From Shewanella halotolerans (GTDB lineage: Bacteria > Pseudomonadota > Gammaproteobacteria > Enterobacterales > Shewanellaceae): a stretch of 64,000 nucleotides of DNA. The notes under the pieces are model-generated. The model searched no databases. It saw nothing but the letters and a program-made list of their open reading frames with translations, and was not told where the DNA came from. Shown piece by piece: positions 19,016 to 31,764 of the stretch; the stretch's first letter is position 1; every line of letters begins with the position of its first letter. The stretch lies in assembly GCF_019457535.1 (NCBI RefSeq), contig NZ_CP080417.1, forward strand, positions 4,597,558 through 4,661,557. The letters are read 5' to 3'. Position numbers and translations under genes: made by a program.

Positions 19016-20221
19016 ATGTCTCAAATGATCCGCTATTTCACCTGTGTCGCCCTAGGGCTGACCCTAGGCCTCTCTATCACCTTGTTTGGCCACGAGAATG
19101 CCAAGGAATACCAGCCCAAGGTCAACTACCCACTCCTCATCGACATCATCAGCACGGTAGAGACCTACTACGTAGACAAGATCTCTCAGGAAGATCTGAT
19201 CCAGGCCGCCATTGAGGGGGTATTCAGCAAGCTAGACCCCTATTCAAACTTCCTCGACAGCCAGGCCTTCTCCGACATCAAGGATGCCAACAAGGGCGAA
19301 TACTTCGGTTTCGGCATAGAGATAGCCACAGAGCAGAACCAGGTCACCATCATCAGCCCCTTTCCCCATTCGCCAGCCGCCAACGCGGGCATTCAGCCCG
19401 GAGATCGCATCGTCAAAGTCAACAATGAAACGGTAACAGCCAAGCAGCTCGACAATGTGCTGGAGGAGATCAAATTCCATAGCAAGCATAATCTGGCCAT
19501 CAACCTGTCGCTGAGCCGCGCCAACTCGGAAGCCCTGTTCGACGTGACACTCACCCCTAGCCTTATCGACGTCAACTCGGTAGAGGGTGAGCTGCTCGAC
19601 AATGGCATAGGCTACATCAGGCTCTCCAGTTTTCAGGATGATTCCACGGAAGATCTCATTAAACTGCTGACCCAATGGCAAAATGAGCCCATGACAGGCC
19701 TGATCCTGGATCTGCGTAACAACCCTGGCGGCCTGCTGGATCAGGCGATCAAGATTGCCGACATCTTCCTCGCCAAGGGGCGTATCGTCTCTACACGGGG
19801 TCGCTTCTTCGACGCCAACTCAGACTACTTCGCCTCACCACAGACCATGTTCTCAAAGCTGCCGCTTACCGTGCTAATCAACAAGGGCTCGGCCTCGGCC
19901 TCTGAGGTGTTGGCGGCGGCGCTTCAAGAAAACAAGCGCGCCACACTGATCGGCGAAAAGAGCTTCGGTAAGGGCACGGTGCAGAGCCTGATCCCCACTC
20001 TTATCGAGGGCAATGCCATCAAGCTGACCATAGCCCACTACACCACACCCAAAGGCAGGGACATACACTCCATCGGCATAGAGCCGGATATAAATATCCC
20101 GGGCGAGACTATGACTGCCGGACAAAGTATGCCTATAATCGATGAGCAAACACCCCATGAGGAGAGCGCCCACGATAGGGTTATCGAATCGGCGATCTCA
20201 TGGATAAAAACAAATAGTTAG
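19016..20221 (+). CDS. ctpA: S41-family carboxy-terminal processing peptidase
   Basis: This 401-residue protein has an N-terminal signal/anchor. A PDZ domain (about residues 95-170, with AGIQPGDRIVKVNN) is followed by the S41 protease core. By alignment with E. coli Prc (S430/K455) the catalytic pair is S294 (in GSASASE) and K319 (in FGKGTVQ), 25 residues apart in both. The ATG at 19016 is chosen because GGGGAGG lies 6 bases upstream of it; an earlier in-frame ATG overlaps that site. It is probably co-transcribed with envC. Confidence 0.93.
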   Translation: MSQMIRYFTCVALGLTLGLSITLFGHENAKEYQPKVNYPLLIDIISTVETYYVDKISQEDLIQAAIEGVFSKLDPYSNFLDSQAFSDIKDANKGEYFGFGIEIATEQNQVTIISPFPHSPAANAGIQPGDRIVKVNNETVTAKQLDNVLEEIKFHSKHNLAINLSLSRANSEALFDVTLTPSLIDVNSVEGELLDNGIGYIRLSSFQDDSTEDLIKLLTQWQNEPMTGLILDLRNNPGGLLDQAIKIADIFLAKGRIVSTRGRFFDANSDYFASPQTMFSKLPLTVLINKGSASASEVLAAALQENKRATLIGEKSFGKGTVQSLIPTLIEGNAIKLTIAHYTTPKGRDIHSIGIEPDINIPGETMTAGQSMPIIDEQTPHEESAHDRVIESAISWIKTNS

Positions 20222-20236
20222 TGAATAACCAAAACA

Positions 20237-20992
20237 GTGCGCTTATTACTCTTATTAGCTGTCTTATTTACCACACCACGCTGCTTCGCCGCCCAGGTCT
20301 CCATCATCATTGACGACATAGGTTATCGTCAGACTGACGAGGCGGTGTTGGCATTGCCAAGCGACATCACCCTCTCCGTATTGCCTCATACCCCTCTGGG
20401 CGAAAGGCTTGCCGCCATCGCCCACGACAAGGGCCACGAGATCATGCTACACCTGCCCATGCAGGCATTAAATGGCAAGGAGATGGGCCCAGGCGGATTG
20501 ACCAATCAGATGAGCGAACAGGCTCTCAAGCAGGCGGTCGATGACGCCTTTAAGAGTGTCCCCTACGCCAAAGGTGTCAACAACCATATGGGGAGTCTGC
20601 TCACACAACTAGACGCTCCCATGACCTGGCTAATGGAGAGCCTGAAGCAACAAGACAACTACTTTGTCGACAGCATGACCACCAGATACAGCAAGGCCAG
20701 CGACGCAGCCAACAGGCTGGGGATTCCGCTATTGAGAAGACAACTCTTTCTGGACAACGATGTGTCGCCGCAAGGACTTGAGAGACAATTTAACCAGCTG
20801 ATCCAGCGGGCGAACAAAGAGGGGCAACTCATAGTGATCGCCCACCCCTATCCGGAGACCATCAGCTTCTTAAAGGCGAATCTGTCCAGACTCTCGGATG
20901 AAGGAATCGCCGTGGTGAATACATCCAGGCTCTTGCCCTATCGCCTCGCACAGAAGGAACCCGCGACCAGCGACAAGGCGCATTTAAGATAG
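20237..20992 (+). CDS. Divergent polysaccharide deacetylase (YibQ family)
   Basis: This 251-residue protein has a signal peptide (cleavage near CFA-AQVSI). The fold starts with IIIDDIGY and continues with LSVLPHTPLGERLA, MLHLPMQ and NNHMGS, the blocks of the divergent polysaccharide-deacetylase (formerly DUF610) family. The start is GTG, 16 bases after the ctpA stop, with only a weak ribosome binding site. The physiological substrate is not known; the family usually travels with envC and ctpA genes, as here. Confidence 0.88.
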   Translation: MRLLLLLAVLFTTPRCFAAQVSIIIDDIGYRQTDEAVLALPSDITLSVLPHTPLGERLAAIAHDKGHEIMLHLPMQALNGKEMGPGGLTNQMSEQALKQAVDDAFKSVPYAKGVNNHMGSLLTQLDAPMTWLMESLKQQDNYFVDSMTTRYSKASDAANRLGIPLLRRQLFLDNDVSPQGLERQFNQLIQRANKEGQLIVIAHPYPETISFLKANLSRLSDEGIAVVNTSRLLPYRLAQKEPATSDKAHLR

Positions 20993-21013
20993 GCGAACTT
21001 AAGAAAGGCTAAG

Positions 21014-21466
21014 TTAAAGCTCTAAGACTGGGATGGTAAGATCCGGTAGCAAAGCTCTTAACTCGTCACGGTTACTGACGACATCGGCCAATGAGTATTT
21101 GTCTAGCACGGCCAGATAAGCGTCTACCGCCTCGGCGAGCACGCCCTTGAGCTGACAGGCTGGCGAGAAACGGCAATAGGGCTTGCTGCAATCGATAGGC
21201 GACAGCGAATTTTCCAGCGTACGCACCAGGACACCGATATTGATCTGATCCGCCGGCTTACCTAGCTTAAAACCACCTGCCTTACCGCGTACCGTCTGCA
21301 GATAACCTTCCTTACCAAGATGGTGCACTATCTTAGACACATGGTTAGCCGACAGATCGAACACCTCGGTGATCTCGGCGATTCTAAACAGGGTTTCTCT
21401 CTCTGGCGATAAGGCCAGGTACATTAACGTACGAATACCAAAATCTGTATAACGAGTTAACTGCAT
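21014..21466 (-). CDS. nsrR: Nitric-oxide-sensing Rrf2-family repressor
   Basis: This 150-residue protein has an N-terminal winged helix (MQLTRYTDFGIRTLMYLA) and three cysteines at C93, C98 and C104 in DCSKPYCRFSPACQLKG. E. coli NsrR has the same spacing (C91, C96, C102), which ligates a [4Fe-4S] cluster that reacts with NO. The family represses NO-detoxification genes such as hmp. It lies 10 bases downstream of the YkgJ-type gene on the same strand, so the two are probably one transcript. Confidence 0.93.
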   Translation of the reverse strand: MQLTRYTDFGIRTLMYLALSPERETLFRIAEITEVFDLSANHVSKIVHHLGKEGYLQTVRGKAGGFKLGKPADQINIGVLVRTLENSLSPIDCSKPYCRFSPACQLKGVLAEAVDAYLAVLDKYSLADVVSNRDELRALLPDLTIPVLEL

Positions 21467-21476
21467 AACCTACCTT

Positions 21477-21731
21477 CTAAGACTGGGTCGCCGCTTCTAA
21501 AGATGTAATCAACCAAAGTGCCTCTTCTGCCGTCGAACCACAGACTTCAGGTTCGGCGATGAAACGATCACACAGCGCCGGGCGCTCAGGGTGACCGAAT
21601 ATCTTGCAAAGATTCTGCTCATCTAGCTGGATGCAACGCTCCCCGGCAGGCTTGCCATTGGGCATGCCAGGGATAGGGCTGGTGATAGACGGCGCTATAC
21701 AACAAGCACCACATCCTAGACGACAATTCAT
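21477..21731 (-). CDS. YkgJ-family cysteine-cluster protein
   Basis: This 84-residue protein has eight cysteines: C3, C7, C10, C11, C33, C42, C54 and C64. The N-terminal CxxxCxxCC arrangement is the hallmark of the YkgJ (zinc- or iron-chelating cysteine cluster) family. No enzymatic role is established. It begins a two-gene leftward unit with nsrR. Confidence 0.88.
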   Translation of the reverse strand: MNCRLGCGACCIAPSITSPIPGMPNGKPAGERCIQLDEQNLCKIFGHPERPALCDRFIAEPEVCGSTAEEALWLITSLEAATQS

Positions 21732-22022
21732 ACGGCATTATACCTATATTTGCGTAGCTTGTTAGTCATTAAGATCACAGCATTATTCTGAGATTTCATA
21801 AAGCTTGGCCCCACCTAATAGTAAAAGAGATAAAAACGCTAAAGTTCTATAGGGAATTCCATACAGATAATGACGTTATCGCTAGAAGTAAGATAACATC
21901 TCAATTCCGTCTATCTAGCGAACTTAAGTGTTTTAACTCATTCACCTTATGCCATCGCCTTGTCTTCAGGACTATCTAAACTGTGCAGTTTATCTGCCCT
22001 CACGTGGGCGCTTTGTAGCGCC

Positions 22023-22193
22023 AAGCAGCTAAGCTACGATCCGGGGCAAGACACATGAATGTGTCGAATGCCATAAACGCAGGATGCAGTTTATGGCCAA
22101 GCTCAGCGGTGGACGACCGCCATGAATGGCGGAAGTGTCGATATAGAAGGAGCATTTATCGACCGACATCGGAAGTAGGCGCCTGTCATGGCC
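22023..22193 (+). repeat. Composite hairpin repeat, copy 1
   Basis: Copy 1 begins with AAGCAGCTAAGCTACGA and ends with TAGGCGCCTGTCATGGCC. In between are two hairpin pairs. The first hairpin of each pair has a loop CATGAATG (22050-22065 and 22117-22132). The second (22070-22097 and 22137-22162) has a longer AT-rich stem and a loop containing GGATGCA or GGAGCA. Stem bases differ between units while complementarity is kept, which suggests selection on the folded form. Confidence 0.75.
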
Positions 22194-22290
22194 TGCTTCA
22201 ACCCAGACATCAGAACTAACTCCGTCAATCTCACATGGGGGCTCCAGACATCCGCTTATCAAGCGCAGCTTGATGGATGACTGGAGCGCG

Positions 22291-22480
22291 AAGCAGCTAG
22301 GCTGCGAGCTGAGGGGGCTGACCACCATGGATGGCGGAAATGCAGTTTAATGAGTGGAGCACTTAACTGCCACCCACGAAGTGGCTGTGGGCTGCGTGTG
22401 AAGCAACACTTTCGCGCGACCTACATGGATGTAGGAAGTGCCATAAATTGCTGGGAGCAATTTAGGCGCCTGTCATGGCC
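22291..22480 (+). repeat. Composite hairpin repeat, copy 2
   Basis: Copy 2 begins with AAGCAGCTAGGCTGCGA and ends with the same TAGGCGCCTGTCATGGCC, 268-287 bases after the matching parts of copy 1. Its paired hairpins are 22321-22337 (loop CATGGATG, one mismatch) with 22342-22370, and 22420-22435 (loop CATGGATG) with 22440-22467. The last has a perfect TAAATTGCT/AGCAATTTA stem. Confidence 0.75.
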
Positions 22481-22615
22481 AGCTCCGCTAAAGCTTCGCG
22501 CTCATAAGCACATCGCTATCGCGATATTCGCCCTACTTCACATGGAAATGCACCTCACTACGTTCGGGCTCTTTATATTCCCCATGTTCGAGTTGATATT
22601 TCAAAGGCTGTTAAA

Positions 22616-22650
22616 CGAAAAAATCCCCAACACTAGGTGCTGGGGATTTA
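22616..22650 (-). terminator. rRNA operon terminator
   Basis: On the minus strand AAATCCCCA pairs with TGGGGATTT around a loop of about 11 bases, followed by a T-run, about 27 bases after the 5S gene. Confidence 0.92.
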
Positions 22651-22676
22651 TCGACTCTCTTTCGAGAATAAATAGG

Positions 22677-22795
22677 CGCCTGGAAATGACCTACTCTCAC
22701 ATGGGGAGACCCCACACTACCATCGGCGCGATTGCGTTTCACTTCTGAGTTCGGGATGGGATCAGGTGGGACCACAATGCTATGGTTTCCAGACA
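22677..22795 (-). rRNA. rrf: 5S ribosomal RNA
   Basis: About 119 nt. The 5' end TGTCTGG pairs with the 3' end CCAGGCG. The internal block CCCATCCCGAACTCAGAAGTG is the conserved loop of bacterial 5S rRNA. The ends are placed by this helix and may be off by 1-2 bases. A 133-base spacer separates it from the 23S gene. Confidence 0.95.
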
Positions 22796-22928
22796 AATTT
22801 GGAAATTCGGAAAGCTGTACTCTTTATTTAAGAGTCAATTTGAGTTCGGACTTCAATCAAGTACTTTTGTATTCTTTTGATTTTCGTAAACCATTACTTA
22901 CTTTGCAGTAAAACCCTTTTGGGTTGTA

Positions 22929-25820
<2,892 letters not shown>

Positions 25821-26100
25821 ATACAACCCAAATGAGTTTCATCTGAGTCGCATCGCAACTAACGGTTTCTACTTTCGCCAAAAGAATACTCAAGTCACTT
25901 GATTAAAGTGTGTTTTGAGAACTCAATTATTTTTCGCGCTAATGCTACAAACAGCGATAAATCGCCATCCCTTTCACATTAACACTATCAGCTTTCCAAA
26001 TTTTTAAAGAACAAGCATCGTCGCTCGGACGTGCCACTCGCTCTAACAAGAACAAGTTATCTGTGTGAACACTCAACAAATATCAATTCAATCGTATAGG
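25821..26100 (-). other. 16S-23S internal transcribed spacer without tRNA
   Basis: The 280-base spacer contains no tRNA-like sequence on either strand; the usual tRNA-Ile, -Ala and -Glu genes are absent. A boxA-like TGTTCTTTAAA is read on the minus strand near 26006-26016, as expected for rRNA antitermination. Confidence 0.85.
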
Positions 26101-27643
<1,543 letters not shown>

Positions 27644-27827
27644 TAAAAGTTTTTTTGTTTGGCTTTCGCCAAACGACTCAATGAATTCTGATTCATATAA
27701 ATGACTCGGAAGAATCATCTACATGTTTGTACATATTGCTATGAACACTCATCGTTGCATTGAGATTTAAATCGTTTTCGATTAACTCAATACCTGTGAG
27801 TGTCCACACAGATTTCTTGTTTTATCT

Positions 27828-27840
27828 TGTTAAAGAGCAT
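27828..27840 (-). promoter_or_regulatory. boxA antitermination element in the rRNA leader
   Basis: The minus strand reads TGCTCTTTAACAA, the canonical rRNA boxA that binds NusB/S10. Confidence 0.9.
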
Positions 27841-27894
27841 TGCATCGTATGTTGATGCCGCCGTTGGCGCCGGGCCGTTGGCTTAGGGATGCGT

Positions 27895-27922
27895 ATTCTA
27901 CACTTCCCGATGTTGGCGTCAA
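27895..27922 (-). promoter_or_regulatory. rRNA promoter, proximal (P2-like)
   Basis: On the minus strand -35 TTGACG (27917-27922) and -10 TAGAAT (27895-27900) are separated by 16 bases. Confidence 0.85.
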
Positions 27923-28120
27923 GGGTTAATTTTAAGAAGTTTTTCAAGCGTCGATTCTTTAACCAGAAGGCGACATTTGAAAGCCTTAAACCACTCTCTG
28001 CCCGACTCAACTCATTGCGTTTAACCGCGACTGGAATCGAGTCACTGACCAGGCTGAACCCCTCTGTTTATCTGGCTTTCACCAGTTGAAGAAGTTGCTG
28101 CGCCGTATCAGTGGATGCGC

Positions 28121-28148
28121 ATTATAGGGAGACGATTCTTTTACGCAA
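28121..28148 (-). promoter_or_regulatory. rRNA promoter, distal (P1-like)
   Basis: On the minus strand -35 TTGCGT (28143-28148) and -10 TATAAT (28121-28126) are 16 bases apart. A GCGC discriminator follows the -10, a feature of stringently controlled rRNA promoters. Confidence 0.88.
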
Positions 28149-28210
28149 GGGCTTTTTGAAAGAAAATGACACTTTGAAGACTAAGCGGGCAATAATCAGA
28201 CATTACGTAC

Positions 28211-28238
28211 AAAAAAGGGGCTAAAAAGCCCCTTTTTC
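28211..28238 (-). terminator. Intrinsic terminator after ccoG
   Basis: The stem GGGGCT/AGCCCC is flanked by A- and T-runs and lies about 60 bases past the ccoG stop codon. It also shields the rRNA promoters. Confidence 0.9.
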
Positions 28239-28296
28239 CTATCTTTCGCTACCTTTTACTATCTTTTACTACTAGTGAGTAATAGTCGCAGCCAGG

Positions 28297-29724
28297 TTAT
28301 TGGCTAAAGAAGCGTGACTCTTGGGTCGCCTCGACTGTCTCACCGTCTAATACCGTGGTGACCTTGAAGTCGACTCTGGTCATGGCACGTGACAGTCCTA
28401 CAGGATCCACGGCGACACTCACAGGCAGGGTCAACACCTCGCCTCCTTCGATAGTCACAGATTGCGGACCATACCACTGATAGTCAGGCAGACCGTCGAC
28501 ACTGAGTTGATACTCATGCTTGGCTTCCGTCTTATTGAGAATCTTCAGGGTAAAGGTGTTCTCGATTAGACCTTGATCATTTTCCCTAAAGAGCTGGTTA
28601 CGGTCGCGAATGATATCGATACGTACAGGTGCTATGGTCACCGTCGCATAGATAAAGACCAAGATCATGAATGCCAACACGGCGCCATAACCCAGGAGCT
28701 TAGGTCGTAGTACCTTCTCTTTCACGCCTTCGAGTTTGTTTTCCGTGGTGTAGGCGATCAGGCCTTTGTCGTAACCCATGCGCTCCATAGTGGTATCACA
28801 GGCGTCGATACAAGAGCCACAGTTGATACACTCATATTGCAGACCATTACGAATATCGATACCGGTAGGACACACCTGCACACAGAGATCGCAGTCGATA
28901 CAATCGCCCAGGCCAAGGGCCTTAGGATCCGCCTTTCGCGAACGGGGACCACGATCTTCACCACGCTTAGTGTCATAACCCACTATAAAGGTGTTCTTGT
29001 CGAACATAGCCGATTGGAAGCGGGCGTATGGGCACATGTGGATACACATGATCTCGCGCATCCAGCCGGCGTTACCATAGGTGGCCACGGTAAACAGGGT
29101 TACCCAGAAATAGATGGCGCCCGAGGCGCTGCCACTAAAGACGTCGGCATAGACTTCGGTAGTCGGTACGAAATAGGAGACGAAGGTCATGGCGGTGAGT
29201 AGCGACACCAACAACCAGGAGAGATGCTTGGCGGTCTTGCGCCAGACCTTATTAAAACTCCATGGCATCTGATCTAACTTCATCCGCTTATTACGGGCAC
29301 CTTCAAATTTCTCTTCGAACCAGATGAAAATAAAGGTCCACACCGTCTGCGGGCAGGTATAACCACACCAGACACGGCCAAGATAAGTTGTCACAAAAAA
29401 GAGACCAAACGCGGCTATCATTAATAATGCAGCGAGTAAGGTAAGGTCTTGGGGCCAAATGGTTAGGCCGAAGATATGAAACTTCTGCTCACCCAGATTA
29501 AACCAGACGGCTTGTCTGTCTCCCCAGGGGATCCAGGGCAAGATAAGGAAAAAGAGCATAGCAACCCAGCCCAAGCGGCGACGTAGCTGAGTCCAAAATC
29601 CTTCTATTGCTCTAACATAAATACGATTGCGGGGATTAAAACGATCGGATTTATTCTCGTCCGGCTGATGAATTTTGATCCGCTCAGCCTTGGAATAATC
29701 CTTTTTATTTGATTCTGCGTTCAT
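28297..29724 (-). CDS. ccoG: Cytochrome c oxidase accessory protein CcoG (FixG/RdxA)
   Basis: This 475-residue inner-membrane iron-sulfur protein takes part in copper handling during cbb3 oxidase assembly. It has about five membrane helices. Between them and the C-terminal domain are ferredoxin-type clusters, CIDCDLCVQVCPTGIDIRNG and CINCGSCIDACD. An Ig-like C-terminal domain follows. The GYTCPQTVW block, with the cysteine implicated in copper reduction, is intact. It is not next to the ccoNOPQ genes in this window. Confidence 0.95.
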   Translation of the reverse strand: MNAESNKKDYSKAERIKIHQPDENKSDRFNPRNRIYVRAIEGFWTQLRRRLGWVAMLFFLILPWIPWGDRQAVWFNLGEQKFHIFGLTIWPQDLTLLAALLMIAAFGLFFVTTYLGRVWCGYTCPQTVWTFIFIWFEEKFEGARNKRMKLDQMPWSFNKVWRKTAKHLSWLLVSLLTAMTFVSYFVPTTEVYADVFSGSASGAIYFWVTLFTVATYGNAGWMREIMCIHMCPYARFQSAMFDKNTFIVGYDTKRGEDRGPRSRKADPKALGLGDCIDCDLCVQVCPTGIDIRNGLQYECINCGSCIDACDTTMERMGYDKGLIAYTTENKLEGVKEKVLRPKLLGYGAVLAFMILVFIYATVTIAPVRIDIIRDRNQLFRENDQGLIENTFTLKILNKTEAKHEYQLSVDGLPDYQWYGPQSVTIEGGEVLTLPVSVAVDPVGLSRAMTRVDFKVTTVLDGETVEATQESRFFSQ

Positions 29725-29812
29725 ATTTAACAGCCTTACAGCTTTAATATTCCATGAAAACTGGCTTATTATACATTTCTAATACTGATTGTTCACCATG
29801 GTTGGATAAATA

Positions 29813-30166
29813 ATGAGAGGCTGGATTATTTTAGGTGCAGGGATAGGATTACTCTATTATCTAGCGACCGAGACAGACAAACTCGATGAGCCCATCGCGC
29901 AAACGGATGCCCTGATGAAGCGTATCGAACGTAAACTCGACTCGATGACGGGAACCAAGATCATTCGCGTCGACAAAAACATCGCGATGTTTAAGACGCA
30001 AATCGCCGAGCGACTGACTCGAAAAGAGTTAGCGGCACTGGACAATATTCTCGAATCGAAAGAGTCGGTGCTCGAGTTTACCGAGAAATATTGCGGCAAT
30101 AGTAGCAATCGCTTTGACGAGCTGAGCAAAGATAACCAGCAATTTATCTGCGACAAGCTCAGATAA
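29813..30166 (+). CDS. Hypothetical protein with N-terminal membrane helix
   Basis: Not recognised. This 117-residue protein has one N-terminal helix (GWIILGAGIGLLYYLA). A charged, mostly helical region with two cysteines (YCGNSSN and FICDKLR) follows. It is transcribed divergently from ccoG with about 90 bases between starts. Confidence 0.7.
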   Translation: MRGWIILGAGIGLLYYLATETDKLDEPIAQTDALMKRIERKLDSMTGTKIIRVDKNIAMFKTQIAERLTRKELAALDNILESKESVLEFTEKYCGNSSNRFDELSKDNQQFICDKLR

Positions 30167-30288
30167 TCCCTCACAGGCAACAGAAAGCTTTGCCCAGCGC
30201 ACGGTTTTCTGCAGCCTAATTGATCTCTATTCATAATGAGCCTAGCCTTGGCTCATCATCTCGATGCGACACACATAGGGTTACGAAC

Positions 30289-31191
30289 ATGACAGACAAG
30301 GTTTCCGATATCTTTGATCCCTCCTTATGGGATCGAGTGCCAGGATTTGATTTCGAAGATATTACCTACCATAGGGCGAAGGATCAGGGCACGGTACGTA
30401 TCGCCATAGATCGTCCAGATTGCCTCAACTCATTTCGCCCTAAGACGGTCGATGAACTCTATATCGCCCTGGATCATGCCCGCCAATGGTCTGATGTAGG
30501 TTGTGTACTCCTGACCGGCAACGGCCCGTCGGCCAAGGGACAATGGTCCTTCAGTGCCGGTGGCGATCAGCGTATTCGCGGCAAAGATGGCTACAAATAT
30601 GAAGGCGAAGAGACAGATAGGCCCGACTTGGCACGCATGGGCCGCCTGCATATCTTAGAGGTGCAGCGCCTGATCCGTTTCATGCCTAAGGTGGTAATAG
30701 CGGTCGTGCCGGGCTGGGCGGTAGGCGGTGGTCATAGCCTGCATGTGGTCTGCGATCTTACCCTGGCCTCAAAAGAGCATGCGGTATTTAAACAAACCGA
30801 CCCGGATGTAGGCAGCTTCGACTCGGGCTATGGCAGCGCCTACCTCGCCAAGATGATTGGCCAGAAGCGCGCCCGGGAAATTTTCTTCCTCGGTTTTAAT
30901 TACAGCGCCGATGAGGCCTTCGACATGGGCATGGTCAATCGCGCCATCCCCCATGCTGAGTTGGAAACCGAGGCGCTGAGATGGGCCAAAGAGATCAACT
31001 CTAAGTCGCCTACGGCCATGCGTATGTTGAAGTACGGCTTTAACCTGCCGGACGATGGCTTGGTGGGTCAGCAACTGTTTGCCGGTGAGGCGACACGCCT
31101 GGCCTATGGTACCGACGAGGCGGTAGAAGGACGTGATGCCTTCCTGGAAAAACGGGATCAGGATTTCTCTAAGTTCCCTTGGCATTACTAG
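30289..31191 (+). CDS. menB: 1,4-dihydroxy-2-naphthoyl-CoA synthase
   Basis: This 300-residue crotonase-fold enzyme of menaquinone synthesis cyclises O-succinylbenzoyl-CoA. The family blocks are present: FSAGGDQRIRGKDGY, VVPGWAVGGGHSLHVVCDLT and DPDVGSFDSGYGSAYLA. The ATG at 30289 gives the family N terminus; an upstream in-frame start would add 23 unrelated residues. Menaquinone is central to anaerobic respiration in Shewanella. Confidence 0.95.
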   Translation: MTDKVSDIFDPSLWDRVPGFDFEDITYHRAKDQGTVRIAIDRPDCLNSFRPKTVDELYIALDHARQWSDVGCVLLTGNGPSAKGQWSFSAGGDQRIRGKDGYKYEGEETDRPDLARMGRLHILEVQRLIRFMPKVVIAVVPGWAVGGGHSLHVVCDLTLASKEHAVFKQTDPDVGSFDSGYGSAYLAKMIGQKRAREIFFLGFNYSADEAFDMGMVNRAIPHAELETEALRWAKEINSKSPTAMRMLKYGFNLPDDGLVGQQLFAGEATRLAYGTDEAVEGRDAFLEKRDQDFSKFPWHY

Positions 31192-31223
31192 TCTCTACGT
31201 ACCACTAAAATCACACCAGCCGC

Positions 31224-31265
31224 CCCAGAGTGCCAGTTAAGGTATCTGTCACTCTGGGCATTTTT
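31224..31265 (+). terminator. Intrinsic terminator after menB
   Basis: CCCAGAGTG pairs with CACTCTGGG around a 17-base loop, followed by CATTTTT. Confidence 0.82.
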
Positions 31266-31335
31266 CTCGACTCGCTCATCTTTATTAATCGTCTTACTGC
31301 ATTAAGCCAATCGCACTCTCCGACTTTACAACTTA

Positions 31336-31354
31336 AATGATAATAATTATCATT
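31336..31354 (+). promoter_or_regulatory. Fur box upstream of the DUF2061 gene
   Basis: The 19-mer AATGATAATAATTATCATT is a near-perfect palindrome and matches the Fur consensus GATAATGATAATCATTATC closely. It ends 26 bases before the start codon, so iron-dependent repression is expected. Confidence 0.85.
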
Positions 31355-31380
31355 TAACTAAATCTAAGAGGAGACGCATC

Positions 31381-31572
31381 ATGGCTAAGACATTCACCTT
31401 TGCAGTACTACACTTCGGTGTCGCATTCGGAATCACCTACCTGTTAACCGGTAGCATAGTGATAGGTGGCGCCGTGGCACTCATAGAACCGGCGATCAAC
31501 ACTGTCGTGTTCTACTTCCACGATAAGGTGTGGCAACGCATAGAGAAGCGCTCCCAGCCGCTGTTAGCCTAA
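31381..31572 (+). CDS. DUF2061 small membrane protein
   Basis: This 63-residue protein has two short hydrophobic segments around the family motif HFGVAFGITYLLTGS and EPAINTVVFYFHDKVWQRI. AGAGGAG lies 6-7 bases before the ATG. DUF2061 has no established function. The Fur box immediately upstream points to an iron-linked role. Confidence 0.85.
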   Translation: MAKTFTFAVLHFGVAFGITYLLTGSIVIGGAVALIEPAINTVVFYFHDKVWQRIEKRSQPLLA

Positions 31573-31764
31573 TTCACAACTAATTACCGCCAACAGTAGC
31601 TTTTAACGCTTAAAAGCAGACCATGTTTAGATTAATAATTGAAAAATAACTAATTTAACAGACGATAATTTTAAACAAAATCAAATTATCTGTACCCTTT
31701 GTAGGCGACATCTGCTATAAGTCGGATTCGATATTTTGCCGTTATCAACTTACAAAGGATTGTT

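Larger units (their letters stand above)
21732..22615. other. Non-coding region left of the rRNA operon
   Basis: Nothing coding is supported here; the longer frames carry no ribosome binding site or recognisable product. The left third holds the nsrR-unit upstream region. From about 22010 the sequence is dominated by the composite hairpin repeat listed separately. Confidence 0.7.
27644..28210 (-). other. rRNA operon leader and promoter region
   Basis: This gene-free stretch holds the rRNA leader, a boxA element and two promoters, listed separately. Frames found here are not credible genes. Confidence 0.8.

Noticed and set aside
22023..22480. The repeat array considered as a CRISPR array
   Set aside because: Repeats are long, palindromic and irregularly spaced, without short identical repeats and unique spacers, and no cas genes are nearby.
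22350..22748. A 132-residue frame across the repeat region and 5S rRNA gene
   Set aside because: It overlaps the 5S gene and repeat hairpins, with no ribosome binding site or recognisable product.
25821..26100. tRNA genes in the rRNA spacer
   Set aside because: No T-loop (GGTTCGA-type) or acceptor CCA pattern was found on either strand.
27822..28089. Short frames in the rRNA leader
   Set aside because: They overlap boxA and the promoters and show no family features.
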